39,172 bases of DNA, from the NCBI GenBank assembly GCA_037384885.1, contig JARRNO010000009.1:1-39172 (forward strand). Direction: 5' to 3'. The DNA comes from JARRNO01 sp037384885. GTDB taxonomy: Bacteria > Acidobacteriota > UBA4820 > DSQY01. The position numbers and the translations under genes are program-made. Shown here in pieces: positions 31,745 through 39,172 of the stretch (positions are counted from its first letter, which is position 1; the number at the start of each line of letters is the position of its first letter). The notes beneath the pieces are model-generated. The model was given only the letters and a program-made list of their open reading frames with translations, was not told where the DNA came from and did not search any database.

Positions 31745-33027
31745 CCCGGCGCATCGCGATCTTTTATCCCACCTGCCCCGCCCCCGCCCAGGGCGGCAGC
31801 CACCGCCGTTGCCTGGAGATGTTGGAGGGGTTCAACGCCCTCGGATTGAACGTCTCGCTGCTGAGCACCACGCTCGGGGGGGCGGAGCGATGGCAGAAAG
31901 CGCTGCGGGATGACCTGCTCTCGAAATTCACGGACGATGTTCACGTCTACGACCTCGGCATCGCCGAGCGCAAGGCCGCGGCCCTGATCCACAGAGGCCG
32001 CGCTTTACTGGGCCGCGTACCGCCCATGGATTCGCGGGCGTACAGCTTCTGGGGCGTCAGGCGGTGGTTTAGCCGCACCTGCGAATCGCTTGCCCCGGAC
32101 GCCCTGCTGATGAATTACGCCAACTGGGACCGCATCCTGGACCATCGGCGCTTCTCCGGCCTCAAGCGGATCATGGAGACACACGACCTCCTGACGCTGA
32201 ACCTCAAGATGCACGGCGAGGTGGACCGGAGACTGCCGCCCGAACCCATCCGGCCCGGCTCGGTGCCGGACGTTCTGGTGCAGGAAGACTTTTTCAGCTC
32301 TCTCGGGTTGGAACCCGATCCCCTGGAATTTTCCATCTACGACCGGTACGACGCGACGATCGCCATTTCCCGGCGCGAGCAAGCCATTCTCGAGGCCAGC
32401 ACACACCGGACGAAAGTGGTCTTTTTACCCATGACCGCGGAGCCGGCCTTGAAAGAGAATGACTTTTCCGGTCCCGCCCTGTACACTATGGGAAAGCACC
32501 CCTACACGCTTCAGGGGTACCTATATTTCTTAAGGAGGGTGGTTCCCCTGCTGCGAGAGAATGGGAAGGATTTTCGCCTCGACGTCACCGGGGCCTTCTA
32601 CCGCCAGGTCGAACCCGTCCCGGAAAGCGGGATGGTCTTCAAGGGGTTCGTGCCGGATCTTGAGGCGGTATACCGGAGGGCCCGTTTTGCGGTGTGCCCC
32701 GTTCTCGGCGGAACCGGCCAGCAGGTAAAAATCGTCGAGGCGATGGCGCAGGGGCTTCCCGTGGTGGCCCTCGACGGAGACGCCGATCCCGTCCCCGTCG
32801 TGCATGGGGAGAACGGATTCGCGGTCCGCGGCGCGGAGGAGATGGCGGAATGTATCCTCGCCCTCTGGCGCGATCGGGCACGGTGTAGGACAATGGGAGA
32901 CGCCGCGCGGGAAACGGTCCGGGAAACATTGTCGCGGAGCCGGTTGTTGAACGATTTAGAGGGGTTGCTGGCGGCGCCGGCAGCCTCCCTGAAGGCCGCG
33001 CGTAAGGCCGACGCGGAGAACTCATGA
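31741..33027 (+). CDS. Family 4-type (GT-B) glycosyltransferase
   Basis: 428 residues from TTG 31741, whose TGA-overlap with the upstream stop and a GGGGGA site about 9 bp before it make it a better start than one 90 bp further up. It opens with RRIAIFYPTCPAPAQGGSHRRCLEML, the glycine-rich N-terminal GT-B loop. The C-terminal nucleotide-sugar-binding half has VFKGFVPDLEAVYRRARFAVCPV, then GTGQQVKIVEAMAQGLPVVAL and GENGFAV, typical of Glycos_transf_1. It is a retaining transferase by family. The end overlaps the next gene by 4 bp. Confidence 0.87.
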   Translation: MTRRIAIFYPTCPAPAQGGSHRRCLEMLEGFNALGLNVSLLSTTLGGAERWQKALRDDLLSKFTDDVHVYDLGIAERKAAALIHRGRALLGRVPPMDSRAYSFWGVRRWFSRTCESLAPDALLMNYANWDRILDHRRFSGLKRIMETHDLLTLNLKMHGEVDRRLPPEPIRPGSVPDVLVQEDFFSSLGLEPDPLEFSIYDRYDATIAISRREQAILEASTHRTKVVFLPMTAEPALKENDFSGPALYTMGKHPYTLQGYLYFLRRVVPLLRENGKDFRLDVTGAFYRQVEPVPESGMVFKGFVPDLEAVYRRARFAVCPVLGGTGQQVKIVEAMAQGLPVVALDGDADPVPVVHGENGFAVRGAEEMAECILALWRDRARCRTMGDAARETVRETLSRSRLLNDLEGLLAAPAASLKAARKADAENS

Positions 33028-33956
33028 ACTCGAGCCAGGACAACGCCACAAACCGGGACAACCCGTTGATCTCCGTCATCACCATCTGCTGGAACGCCGC
33101 GGGTGTCATCGGAAGAACCCTTGAAAGCGTCACATCGCAGACCTATCCGGACTTCGAATACATCGTGGTGGACGGCGGCTCGAAAGACGGCACGCGCGAA
33201 CTGGTCGAGTCCTACAACGGACGGATCAGCGCCTTCGTGAGCGAAAAGGACCGCGGAATCGCCGACGCCATGAACAAAGGCGTGCGGCTTTCGCGCGGCG
33301 AGCTGATCATCCACATGCACGCCGGAGACACCTTCCACGACAGCGATGTTTTGTCGAGGATTGCGGACGATTATCGCCAGAACGGCTGGGAATGGGGCTT
33401 CGGGGGCCAAGTCTTGTGCGATGCGGGAGGCCGCGTCCTGGAAATTCAGCATCCTCAGACCTTCCATTACCGGCTTCTCAGAATCCGGAATTATGTCCCC
33501 CATCAAGCGGCCGTACTGACCCGGAAAATTTTTGAGCAGTTCGGGCCTTTCGACATCTCCTACCGCATTCTGATGGATTACCGGTTCTGGCTTGCCCTGG
33601 GAAAAGATGTGCAGCCCCGCATCTTTCCCTTCATGGTCGCCCGCTTCGAATGCGGAGGGACCTCCTACTCCGACTATGTTTCCAGTTATCGTGACGCCCA
33701 GAGGGCGCGGAGGGAAGTCCCATGGGGAGCCTTTCCATGGCGCCTCCGCGAGAAACTGAGCACCTGGCTGTGGCACCCCACGATGCTCAAAATGATACAG
33801 TTCGTCTGTCCGAAGAGGCTGCGGAGGCGGCTGAGATGCCTGATTGAACCCGACAACCCCACCCCGGTGGTGGTGAATTTACCTAAAACCAAGACCGCGG
33901 CCGGCCGGCCGCGGGTCAATGAATCCGGCATTTATTCGCATCGCGTCGGTTCCTGA
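33024..33956 (+). CDS. Family 2 glycosyltransferase (WcaA/WcaE-like)
   Basis: 310 residues. ISVITICWNAAGVIGRTLESV, YIVVDGGSKDGT, then SEKDRGIADAMNKGVRLSRGE, the version of the GT2 core found in colanic-acid and similar exopolysaccharide transferases (SExDxGIYDAMNKG). HAGD replaces the usual DxD. YRILMDYRFWLAL in the second half resembles the acceptor-side segment of the same group. Start overlaps the upstream stop (ATGA). The last 30 residues are Pro/Lys/Arg-rich and look disordered. Confidence 0.87.
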   Translation: MNSSQDNATNRDNPLISVITICWNAAGVIGRTLESVTSQTYPDFEYIVVDGGSKDGTRELVESYNGRISAFVSEKDRGIADAMNKGVRLSRGELIIHMHAGDTFHDSDVLSRIADDYRQNGWEWGFGGQVLCDAGGRVLEIQHPQTFHYRLLRIRNYVPHQAAVLTRKIFEQFGPFDISYRILMDYRFWLALGKDVQPRIFPFMVARFECGGTSYSDYVSSYRDAQRARREVPWGAFPWRLREKLSTWLWHPTMLKMIQFVCPKRLRRRLRCLIEPDNPTPVVVNLPKTKTAAGRPRVNESGIYSHRVGS

Positions 33957-33997
33957 GGCACCGTCCCTGGAATTCTCGAGGAAAGCGTCATTCCCGC

Positions 33998-34966
33998 ATG
34001 AATAGAAACGCCCACAAGATCGGCATCGTCGTGCTCAACTACCAAAGCGCCTCCGACACGCTGGCCTGCCTGCAGAGCATACGGGCTGCGCTCGCCGGCG
34101 ACTCACACGTCTGGGTCGTGGACAATGCTTCCGGCGACAGCTCCGCCGACACCCTGGAGGCTGCCCTCGCTCCGGGAGAGTCCCTTCTCCAGTCCGATGA
34201 GAATCTGGGTTACGGCGGCGGGAACAATCTCGGCATCCGCAAGGCGCTCGAGTGGGGCGCGGACTACGTCCTGGTCCTGAACCCGGACTGCCGTCTCGAA
34301 CCCGATTCCCTGAGCCCTTTGATCATCGCCCTCGAAGCCCAGAAAAACGCCGGCATCGCCTGCCCTCTGGTCCTGGACACTCAGACCGGTCTCATCCAGG
34401 CATTCGGAGGCAGCCACAGTCTCTGGACAGGTCGCGCACGCCGCCGCTACTACCACCGGGAACCCGGAAAAGCCCGGATCGACTCGTGGCGGGAGACTGA
34501 GTACCCCCACGGCACCTGCATGCTCCTCAAGCGCGCTTTCCTTGAAGACGTGGGGCTCATCCACGAAGGGTTCTTCCTCTACTACGAGGACGTGGAACTC
34601 GGGCTCCGCGCGCGGAGCGAGCATTGGAAGATCCTGGTCATTCCACAATCCCGGGTCTGGCACGCGGACACCACCGCCAGCCGGCGCAAGGACGCGCTCA
34701 CCACCTACCACGCCGTGCGAAATCAGGCATGGGTTGAACGGCTTCACGCCGCCCCCCTGCAATACACCGTCTTCCTCTTGTTCAGTATCTTCTTGCGGTG
34801 GCCGGGGAAATTCTTCTCCCGCCTGCTGACGGGGCATTTCAGGGCATCCTGGTCCGTCGTCCGAGGGGCCTTCAGCGGCCTCTTCTCCTCTTCGCACGAA
34901 GAATCGCGGCATCTCGTCGTCTTTCTCACCGGCCGCCGAGTCAATCCGGAAGAGACGACGTATTAG
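33998..34966 (+). CDS. Family 2 glycosyltransferase, rhamnosyltransferase-like
   Basis: 322 residues. IGIVVLNYQSASDTLACL, VWVVDNASGDSS, then NLGYGGGNNLGIRKAL, VLNPDCRLEPDSL and FFLYYEDVELGLRAR, the pattern common to dTDP-rhamnosyl and related transferases (WbbL/RfbF group). This fits the rml genes at 14194-17218, though the donor is only inferred. A hydrophobic stretch near residues 250-268 may attach it to the membrane. GAGGAAA lies 13-19 bp before ATG 33998. It is the last gene before the repeat-flanked segment. Confidence 0.87.
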   Translation: MNRNAHKIGIVVLNYQSASDTLACLQSIRAALAGDSHVWVVDNASGDSSADTLEAALAPGESLLQSDENLGYGGGNNLGIRKALEWGADYVLVLNPDCRLEPDSLSPLIIALEAQKNAGIACPLVLDTQTGLIQAFGGSHSLWTGRARRRYYHREPGKARIDSWRETEYPHGTCMLLKRAFLEDVGLIHEGFFLYYEDVELGLRARSEHWKILVIPQSRVWHADTTASRRKDALTTYHAVRNQAWVERLHAAPLQYTVFLLFSIFLRWPGKFFSRLLTGHFRASWSVVRGAFSGLFSSSHEESRHLVVFLTGRRVNPEETTY

Positions 34967-34985
34967 CGGCGTCCAGAGAACGCCG
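34967..34985 (+). terminator. Hairpin directly after the glycosyltransferase stop
   Basis: CGGCGT-CCAGAGA-ACGCCG begins at the base after TAG (34964-34966) and is followed by TTAAG. A 6-bp stem with a short, poor U-run; a possible operon end or an edge of the inserted segment that follows. Confidence 0.35.
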
Positions 34986-34989
34986 TTAA

Positions 34990-35024
34990 GTGAATAGTGA
35001 TTAGTGATTGGTGAATAGCGAAAA
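34990..35024 (+). repeat. Heptad array, GTGANNN orientation
   Basis: Four clean 7-base units (GTGAATA, GTGATTA, GTGATTG, GTGAATA) plus a degenerate fifth (GCGAAAA). An array of the reverse-complement type, NCACTNN, stands at 35683-35764, so the two enclose the four-helix-bundle gene as an inverted pair. Between this array and the start of that gene (35025-35258) the DNA is visibly less GC-rich; I see no gene or clear promoter there. Confidence 0.7.
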
Positions 35025-35258
35025 GGAAACGCAGGAATACCCACGCGCTTAAGAAATTCATTCACAGGCTTTTACGGATTTCGCCTCCTCAGGCAGTCAC
35101 TTCCCGACCTCGCCTCTTGACTCATTGGTTCGCAGCAGTGGGGGTTAGTTTGCCAGGGCAAGGGAGCACCCTCATAGAAACGAAGTCATCACAGGTCTTC
35201 TTCGAACACCCATAAACTTATTATTTCATCAGAAGCGGCAAAAAGGGGGATCGCTCAA

Positions 35259-35631
35259 ATGCTGAACTCTCATCGGGATTTGCTGGCATGGCAAAAAGGA
35301 AGGCTATTGGTACGAAACGTTTACGAAGTAACGGCAGACTTTCCAACAGAAGAAAAATACGGCATCGCCAACCAGATCAGGAGAGCGGCTGTTTCGGTAC
35401 CTGCCAACATTGCCGAAGGCGCTGCCAGGCAGGGTTCTTAGNNNNNNNNNNNNNNNNNNNNNNNNNNCTATCGCCAGAGGGTCTCTGGCGGAGCTCGAAA
35501 CACTTTTCCTGCTCTCTGGTGATATTCGGATCTTGACAGCGGAAAGAACGTCTAGCATGCTTGAACAGATTTCGGAATTGGCCCGCATTATCAATGGACT
35601 GATAACTTCACTCCGGCGAAAACACTCGTGA
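35259..35631 (+). CDS. Four-helix-bundle protein (23S rRNA intervening-sequence type), split by assembly gap
   Basis: Part 1 (35259-35438) reads HRDLLAWQKGRLLV...YEVT-x-x-FP-x-EEKYGIANQIRRAAVSVPANIAEGAARQGS, the S23/IVP family hallmark (shown in pieces: QIRRAAVSVPANIAEG). A TAG at 35439-35441 abuts the 26-N gap. Part 2 (35468-35631) continues in another frame with IARGSLAELETLFLLSGDI. Relatives normally read GSKEF between the parts, so TAG is most easily an error for AAG at a contig end, and the gene is probably intact at about 120 residues. GGGGGA lies 8 bp before the ATG. These small proteins were first seen inside 23S rRNA insertions; function is unclear. Base composition is lower in GC than its neighbours, suggesting transfer. 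Confidence 0.8.
35442..35467. other. Assembly gap (26 N)
   Basis: A run of 26 undetermined bases lies inside the four-helix-bundle gene. Frame continuity of that gene requires a true length of 3n+1 (19 bases would fit the usual protein spacing), so 26 is an estimate, not a measured length. Confidence 0.95.
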
Positions 35632-35682
35632 ACAACCGTGTCGTTGGCTTCACAGTTCTCAACCGACTGCACCAGAACCTAC

Positions 35683-35764
35683 CCACTGCTCACTAATCAC
35701 TACTCACTGCTCACTAATCACTACTCACTACTCACTAATCACTACTCACTACTCACTACTCACG
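35683..35764 (+). repeat. Heptad array, TCACTNN orientation
   Basis: Eleven consecutive 7-base units of the form TCACTAC/TCACTAA/TCACTGC (the first is CCACTGC), then a partial TCACG. It ends 3 bases before the ATG of the nucleotidyltransferase gene at 35768, occupying the place where its ribosome-binding site should be. In reverse complement the units are GTAGTGA/TTAGTGA, the same family as at 34990-35024. Confidence 0.9.
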
Positions 35765-35767
35765 CCC

Positions 35768-36811
35768 ATGCTTCTAACCAAACTCCATCCTTATTTCGAT
35801 CTGCTCGCCCGCACCTGGCGGGGCAGCATTCCCGCGCCGGCGGGGGAACCGCCCGGCGGGTGGGACAACTGGCTTCAGTGGATCTTTCACGGAAAAATGG
35901 CCGGATTTCTTCACCAGAGGATCCGTGAACAGGAGATCGAAGCCGCTTTTCCCCCAGCCGTTCTTCAGGGGCTGGCTCACTATCGTTACCAGGCCGTCGC
36001 CGTCTCAGAGCGCCTGGAGGCCCTCGCAGGAAAAATCTGTGAAGGGCTGGAATCCAGGGGATTCAAGGCCGTGCCCCTCAAGGGACTCTGGCTGAACCGG
36101 ATGGTCTATTCCGACCCATCGCTGAGGCGGACGACCGATGTGGACCTTTTGGTTTCGAGAAAGGCGCTGCCGGTGCTGGAATCCATGTTGCGGCAGAGCG
36201 GCTACCGCCGTTCGAAAAGCCGTTATTCGCCGCCCTGGCAGGTCGTCTTCACCGGGCAGGGACTTACGACGGTGGAGGCCCACCTCGAACTGACGCCGCC
36301 CGACGAAAATCCGCCGCCTGCGGAAGAGATCCTGGCCCGTGCCCGGCCGTGGGGCCACCCCAACGAGGGCCTGGACGCCGTGGACGCCCTCTTGTGCCTG
36401 GCGATCAACAACGCCAAGGACAACCTGGTCGTCTTTCCCGGCAACCTTTGCGATATCGACGCGCTTGTCCGCACCCCCGCCATGACGGGATTCTGGAAAT
36501 CGGCCCTCGAACGGGCCTCCTCCTGGAAATGGCGGACCGGTCTCTATTACAATTTAGTCTTTGCAGCGCAACTGTATGAGACACCGGTCCCGGACAACGT
36601 CCTGCAGGTGCTGAAGCCCCCGTCGTGGCGGCGGGCCGCCGTCTCGACCGCCCTGGGCCGTTACCGGACAGATGTTCTCAGGGTGGACAATCTGCCGAAG
36701 GGATGGGGGGCGCTGTTTAAAACCGCCCTCATTGAAGACCGGGGACCCGCCGGCTACTTTTTGCGCCGGCGCCGCCTGCTGTCCGGCAGCCGGCCGCTGA
36801 ATGAGGAGTGA
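35768..36811 (+). CDS. NTP_transf_5-type nucleotidyltransferase family protein
   Basis: 347 residues. The core is VPLKGLWLNRMVYSDPSLRRTTDVDLLV (in pieces: PLKGLWL, Y-x-DP-x-x-R, TDVDLLV, about residues 100-127), which matches the uncharacterised PF14907 nucleotidyltransferase family often found in polysaccharide clusters. The two Asp of DVD would bind metal. A second conserved region is DALLCLAINNAKDN. The real substrate is unknown. The heptad array comes to within 3 bp of the start codon and no Shine-Dalgarno sequence is seen. Alternative in-frame starts further in would cut the fold. Confidence 0.78.
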   Translation: MLLTKLHPYFDLLARTWRGSIPAPAGEPPGGWDNWLQWIFHGKMAGFLHQRIREQEIEAAFPPAVLQGLAHYRYQAVAVSERLEALAGKICEGLESRGFKAVPLKGLWLNRMVYSDPSLRRTTDVDLLVSRKALPVLESMLRQSGYRRSKSRYSPPWQVVFTGQGLTTVEAHLELTPPDENPPPAEEILARARPWGHPNEGLDAVDALLCLAINNAKDNLVVFPGNLCDIDALVRTPAMTGFWKSALERASSWKWRTGLYYNLVFAAQLYETPVPDNVLQVLKPPSWRRAAVSTALGRYRTDVLRVDNLPKGWGALFKTALIEDRGPAGYFLRRRRLLSGSRPLNEE

Positions 36812-36815
36812 TGGG

Positions 36816-37673
36816 ATGACCGCCACCCGGCCAAGTTCAGATGGACCGGTTCGAAGCCTCCGCCGCGGCTTTACACCGGCATTCCGCCAGCTCACCTGGC
36901 GCCTGCGCCCGCTGCCCGGCCTCATCGTCATCGGGGCCCAGAAAGCGGGGACGACGAGCCTGCACTACTTCCTCGGGCAGCATCCCCAGCTTTGTCCATC
37001 TCTGACGAAAGAGGTTCATTTTTTCGACGGCGGACTGGAGCGGGGCGTGGACACCTACGCGGAGGGCGAAGCCTGGTACCGCGCCCAGTTCCCTCTCCGC
37101 CGCCACGTCATGAACGGCGGCCTGGCCTACGAAACCACGCCCCTGTACATTTTCAACCCGCTGGCGCCGAAGCGGATCGCCGCAATGATTCCCGGGGCGA
37201 AAATCGTCGCCGTCCTGCGAAATCCAGTCCAGCGGGCCGTTTCCCATTACTTCAAGGCCCGGCGCCGGGGGCGGGAGAGCCTGCCCATCATGGACGCCGT
37301 CAAAATGGAAGAGACGCGGCTCGCGCCGGCGCTCGAGCAGCGGGATTACAAGCATCCCGCATTCATCAGGAACTCATACAAGAGGCGCGGACTCTACCGC
37401 GAGCAGCTCGAACGGTATCTCGAGCACTTTCCCAGGCGGCAGATCCTCATCCTCGACAGCAACCCGCTTTTCCAAGACCCCCACAAGACGCTGCGCCGCA
37501 TTTTCAAGTTCGCCGGCGTAGACCCTGACTTTGAACCCCGGGACCTTCGGCCCCAGAATGTGGGACGGAACCGCGCCGATGTGCCCCGCGAGGTTTACGC
37601 CTACTTGGAAGACTATTTTCGGCCCCATAACCAAGCACTTTACGAGCTGCTGGGAGAAGACTATGGGTGGTAA
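36816..37673 (+). CDS. Sulfotransferase (NDST-like domain)
   Basis: 285 residues from ATG 36816, with AGGAG 7 bp upstream; an ATG at 36801 lies inside the previous gene. 5'-phosphosulfate loop IVIGAQKAGTTSLHYFL at about 37-53, KEVHFFDGG, YETTPLYIF and the 3'-phosphate site KIVAVLRNPVQRAVSHYF at about 129-146. This is the heparan-sulfate N-deacetylase/sulfotransferase-like branch, which sulfates polysaccharides in known cases. It is the fourth sulfotransferase of the cluster and overlaps the flippase gene by 7 bp. Confidence 0.9.
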   Translation: MTATRPSSDGPVRSLRRGFTPAFRQLTWRLRPLPGLIVIGAQKAGTTSLHYFLGQHPQLCPSLTKEVHFFDGGLERGVDTYAEGEAWYRAQFPLRRHVMNGGLAYETTPLYIFNPLAPKRIAAMIPGAKIVAVLRNPVQRAVSHYFKARRRGRESLPIMDAVKMEETRLAPALEQRDYKHPAFIRNSYKRRGLYREQLERYLEHFPRRQILILDSNPLFQDPHKTLRRIFKFAGVDPDFEPRDLRPQNVGRNRADVPREVYAYLEDYFRPHNQALYELLGEDYGW

Positions 37674-39091
37674 CCCCGCAAAGGCGGGCAGGCCGTTCCG
37701 CCTCTTTGCCCGCCCACCGCAGCGTGTCACCGGGAGTGACGTTGTTTTCGGTTGACGAGATCGTCGAAAAACTCAGGGGAACCGATTCCCTCGCGCTGAT
37801 CGCGAAGGGCGCCGGTGTCGCCATCGCCATCCAGGCGGCGGGCGTCTTGGTGCGTTACGCGCTCCAGGTCCTGCTCGCCCGGTGGCTGGGACCGGCGGAG
37901 TACGGCAAATACGCCTTTGCCCTCTCCTGGGCGCAGGTACTGAGTGTTCCGGCCGGGCTCGGACTGGCCACGGCCTCGCTGCGCTTCATTCCCGAATACC
38001 GGGCCCGCGCCGAGTTCGACAAGCTCCGGGGGTTCATGAGAAGAAGTTGGCAGCTCGTCCTCATGGGAGGATTCGCCTCGGGGCTGATCGGCCTGGGCAT
38101 CGCCCTGATTTTCCAGCACGCCCGTTCCCCGTTCGCCGTCCCCCTCATGGCGGGAATGGCCATCGTTCCGCTGCTGGCCCTGCTCACGCTCCAGTCTGAA
38201 ACGGCGCGCGCCTACGGACGTGTCTCGCTTTCCCTGCTTCCCATGTGGCTGGCCCGGCCGGCGCTCGTTATCATTTTCAGCGCCCTCGCCGTCTGGTTCA
38301 CCGGGGCTCTCAACAGCGTCCAGGTCCTGCTTTTCGTCGCGCTGGCCCTTCTCCTGGTTTCGGCCGCGCAGCTGGTCCGCATCCACCGCCACGTTCCCGC
38401 TCCCGCCCGGGCCGCGGCGCCTGAATTCCGCACGTTCCACTGGCTGCGCATCAGCACGCCCCTGCTTCTCATCGCCGGCTTCTCCATGCTGCTGAGCGAA
38501 ACGGACATCCTCATGGTCGGCGGCTTTCTTGGCCCCTCCAACGCGGGCGTGTACAGCGCAGCGGTGCGGATCGCCACCCTCGTGGGCTTCGTTTTGATCT
38601 CTGTCAACGTCCTGGCCGCCCCGACCTTCGCTTCCCTGTACGCCCAGCACCGGCGCGAGGAACTCCAGCGCCTCCTCGCTCGTCTCAGCCACTTGATCTT
38701 CTGGCCGTCCCTGCTGCTCGCCTTGCTGATGATCGTCCTGTCGCGATACCTTCTTTTGCTTTTTGGACCCGCCTTTATGCAGGCGCGATTGCCGCTTATC
38801 GTCCTGATCCTCGGCCAGCTCGTTCTCGCCGCCACCGGAAGCGTCAATTACCTCATGGATCTCACCGGCCATCAGGACCAGAGCGCCAAGGTGCTGGGGG
38901 TCTGCGCCGTGCTCAATGTCGTCCTCAATTACGTGGGCATCCAGGCCTTCGGGCTGGCGGGCGCGGCCATCGCCACAGCCTTGACGCTTCTGGTCTGCAG
39001 CGTCTGGCTCCATCACCTGGTCTTCAAAAACCTGAAGGTCAGGCCCTCCATCCTCTCCTCCCTCAAAACCCGGGCCGGCCGTTCCGGTTAA
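37667..39091 (+). CDS. Polysaccharide flippase (Wzx/MATE-like, oligosaccharide translocator)
   Basis: 474 residues if GTG 37667 (GGGAGAAG 8 bp upstream) is used. TTG 37742 (GGGAG 5 bp upstream) gives a shorter protein that starts directly at FSVDEIVEKL and may be the true form, since the first 25 residues are not family-like. About 12-14 membrane helices follow. Typical features: ARWLGPAEYGKYAFALSW near the start (LG-x-x-x-YG), then SETDILMVGGFLGPSNAGVYSAAVRIA, both standard for MATE-fold Wzx-type lipid-linked oligosaccharide flippases. It overlaps the sulfotransferase by 7 bp. The window ends 81 bp after it. Confidence 0.88.
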   Translation: MVTPQRRAGRSASLPAHRSVSPGVTLFSVDEIVEKLRGTDSLALIAKGAGVAIAIQAAGVLVRYALQVLLARWLGPAEYGKYAFALSWAQVLSVPAGLGLATASLRFIPEYRARAEFDKLRGFMRRSWQLVLMGGFASGLIGLGIALIFQHARSPFAVPLMAGMAIVPLLALLTLQSETARAYGRVSLSLLPMWLARPALVIIFSALAVWFTGALNSVQVLLFVALALLLVSAAQLVRIHRHVPAPARAAAPEFRTFHWLRISTPLLLIAGFSMLLSETDILMVGGFLGPSNAGVYSAAVRIATLVGFVLISVNVLAAPTFASLYAQHRREELQRLLARLSHLIFWPSLLLALLMIVLSRYLLLLFGPAFMQARLPLIVLILGQLVLAATGSVNYLMDLTGHQDQSAKVLGVCAVLNVVLNYVGIQAFGLAGAAIATALTLLVCSVWLHHLVFKNLKVRPSILSSLKTRAGRSG

Positions 39092-39172
39092 GCCCTCCCA
39101 GCCACTCCACGCACCATGATGATTCGCCGCGGCGCCGCCGCGGTGGTAGACTACTGGTTACCGGCGCTGGAA

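Noticed and set aside
35683..35764. CRISPR array
   Set aside because: Units are 7 bases with no spacers, and no cas genes are present. It is a simple tandem repeat.
37727..39016. Long minus-strand open frame (429 codons) opposite the flippase; similar frames at 19350-20597, 21021-22253, 27747-28883 and 32598-33776
   Set aside because: Each lies fully opposite a gene with clear family motifs. The products are Arg/Gly/His-rich without domain motifs, as expected for antisense frames in GC-rich DNA.
39116..39172. Start of a new gene at the right edge (19 open codons from ATG 39116)
   Set aside because: No ribosome-binding site, too short for any family match, and the segment contains a GC-rich palindrome. 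Cannot be supported.

Overview
The window is a GC-rich, densely coded bacterial chromosome segment. Almost everything is on the + strand; only the folate/histidine-degradation gene ftcD (9185-11017) is on the minus strand. A 26-N gap at 35442-35467 shows that this is a draft or metagenome-assembled scaffold. Gene content is Gram-negative in type: Wzm/Wzt polysaccharide export, RfaH-like antiterminator, chemoreceptor of a kind common in Deltaproteobacteria, dTDP-sugar genes. I would guess Desulfobacterota or a neighbouring phylum such as Nitrospirota or Acidobacteriota, but no marker in the window settles this.

Region 1 (1-9166) is housekeeping and sensing: the 3' end of an RqcH/NFACT gene; a coupled set of periplasmic binding protein, methyl-accepting chemotaxis protein and CheW; a DeoC-like protein that has lost the catalytic lysines; a UPF0104/LPG-synthase-type membrane protein; then nrdR, hsp20 and lon, tightly packed as a replication/stress unit. 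Region 2 (9185-11017, minus) is a bifunctional formiminotransferase-cyclodeaminase with an inserted C2H2-like zinc finger.

Region 3 (11366-17218) is a nucleotide-sugar operon behind a good sigma70-type promoter: DegT-type sugar aminotransferase, RfaH/NusG-like antiterminator, mannose-1-phosphate guanylyltransferase, rmlA, an rmlC-like epimerase, rmlD and rmlB. The rmlD/rmlB junction appears deleted, so rmlD lacks its C-terminus and rmlB lacks its NAD-binding N-terminus. Region 4 (17273-24717) is accessory: a rubrerythrin-like protein with its own promoter, an unrecognised small protein, a three-gene coupled cassette (alpha/beta hydrolase, fold-type-I aminotransferase, and a fusion of a glutamate-cysteine-ligase-like domain to an M20 metallopeptidase), and a secreted DUF3887-type protein.

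Region 5 (24850-39091) is a glycan assembly and export cluster: Wzm/Wzt with a carbohydrate-binding Wzt C-terminus, four sulfotransferase genes (one broken by a single TGA), five glycosyltransferases, a four-helix-bundle (23S-IVP type) gene, an NTP_transf_5 nucleotidyltransferase and a Wzx/MATE-type flippase. With region 3 it suggests a rhamnose- and/or GDP-mannose-derived, sulfated surface polysaccharide.

The long intergenic stretches (11018-11423, 18410-18690, 23712-24267, 34967-35258, 35632-35767) are not empty. They carry a family of composite repeats made of GTGANNN/NNNTCAC heptad arrays, GGCCGC...GCGGCC palindromes and a shared 73-bp module. This is the least explained structure in the window.
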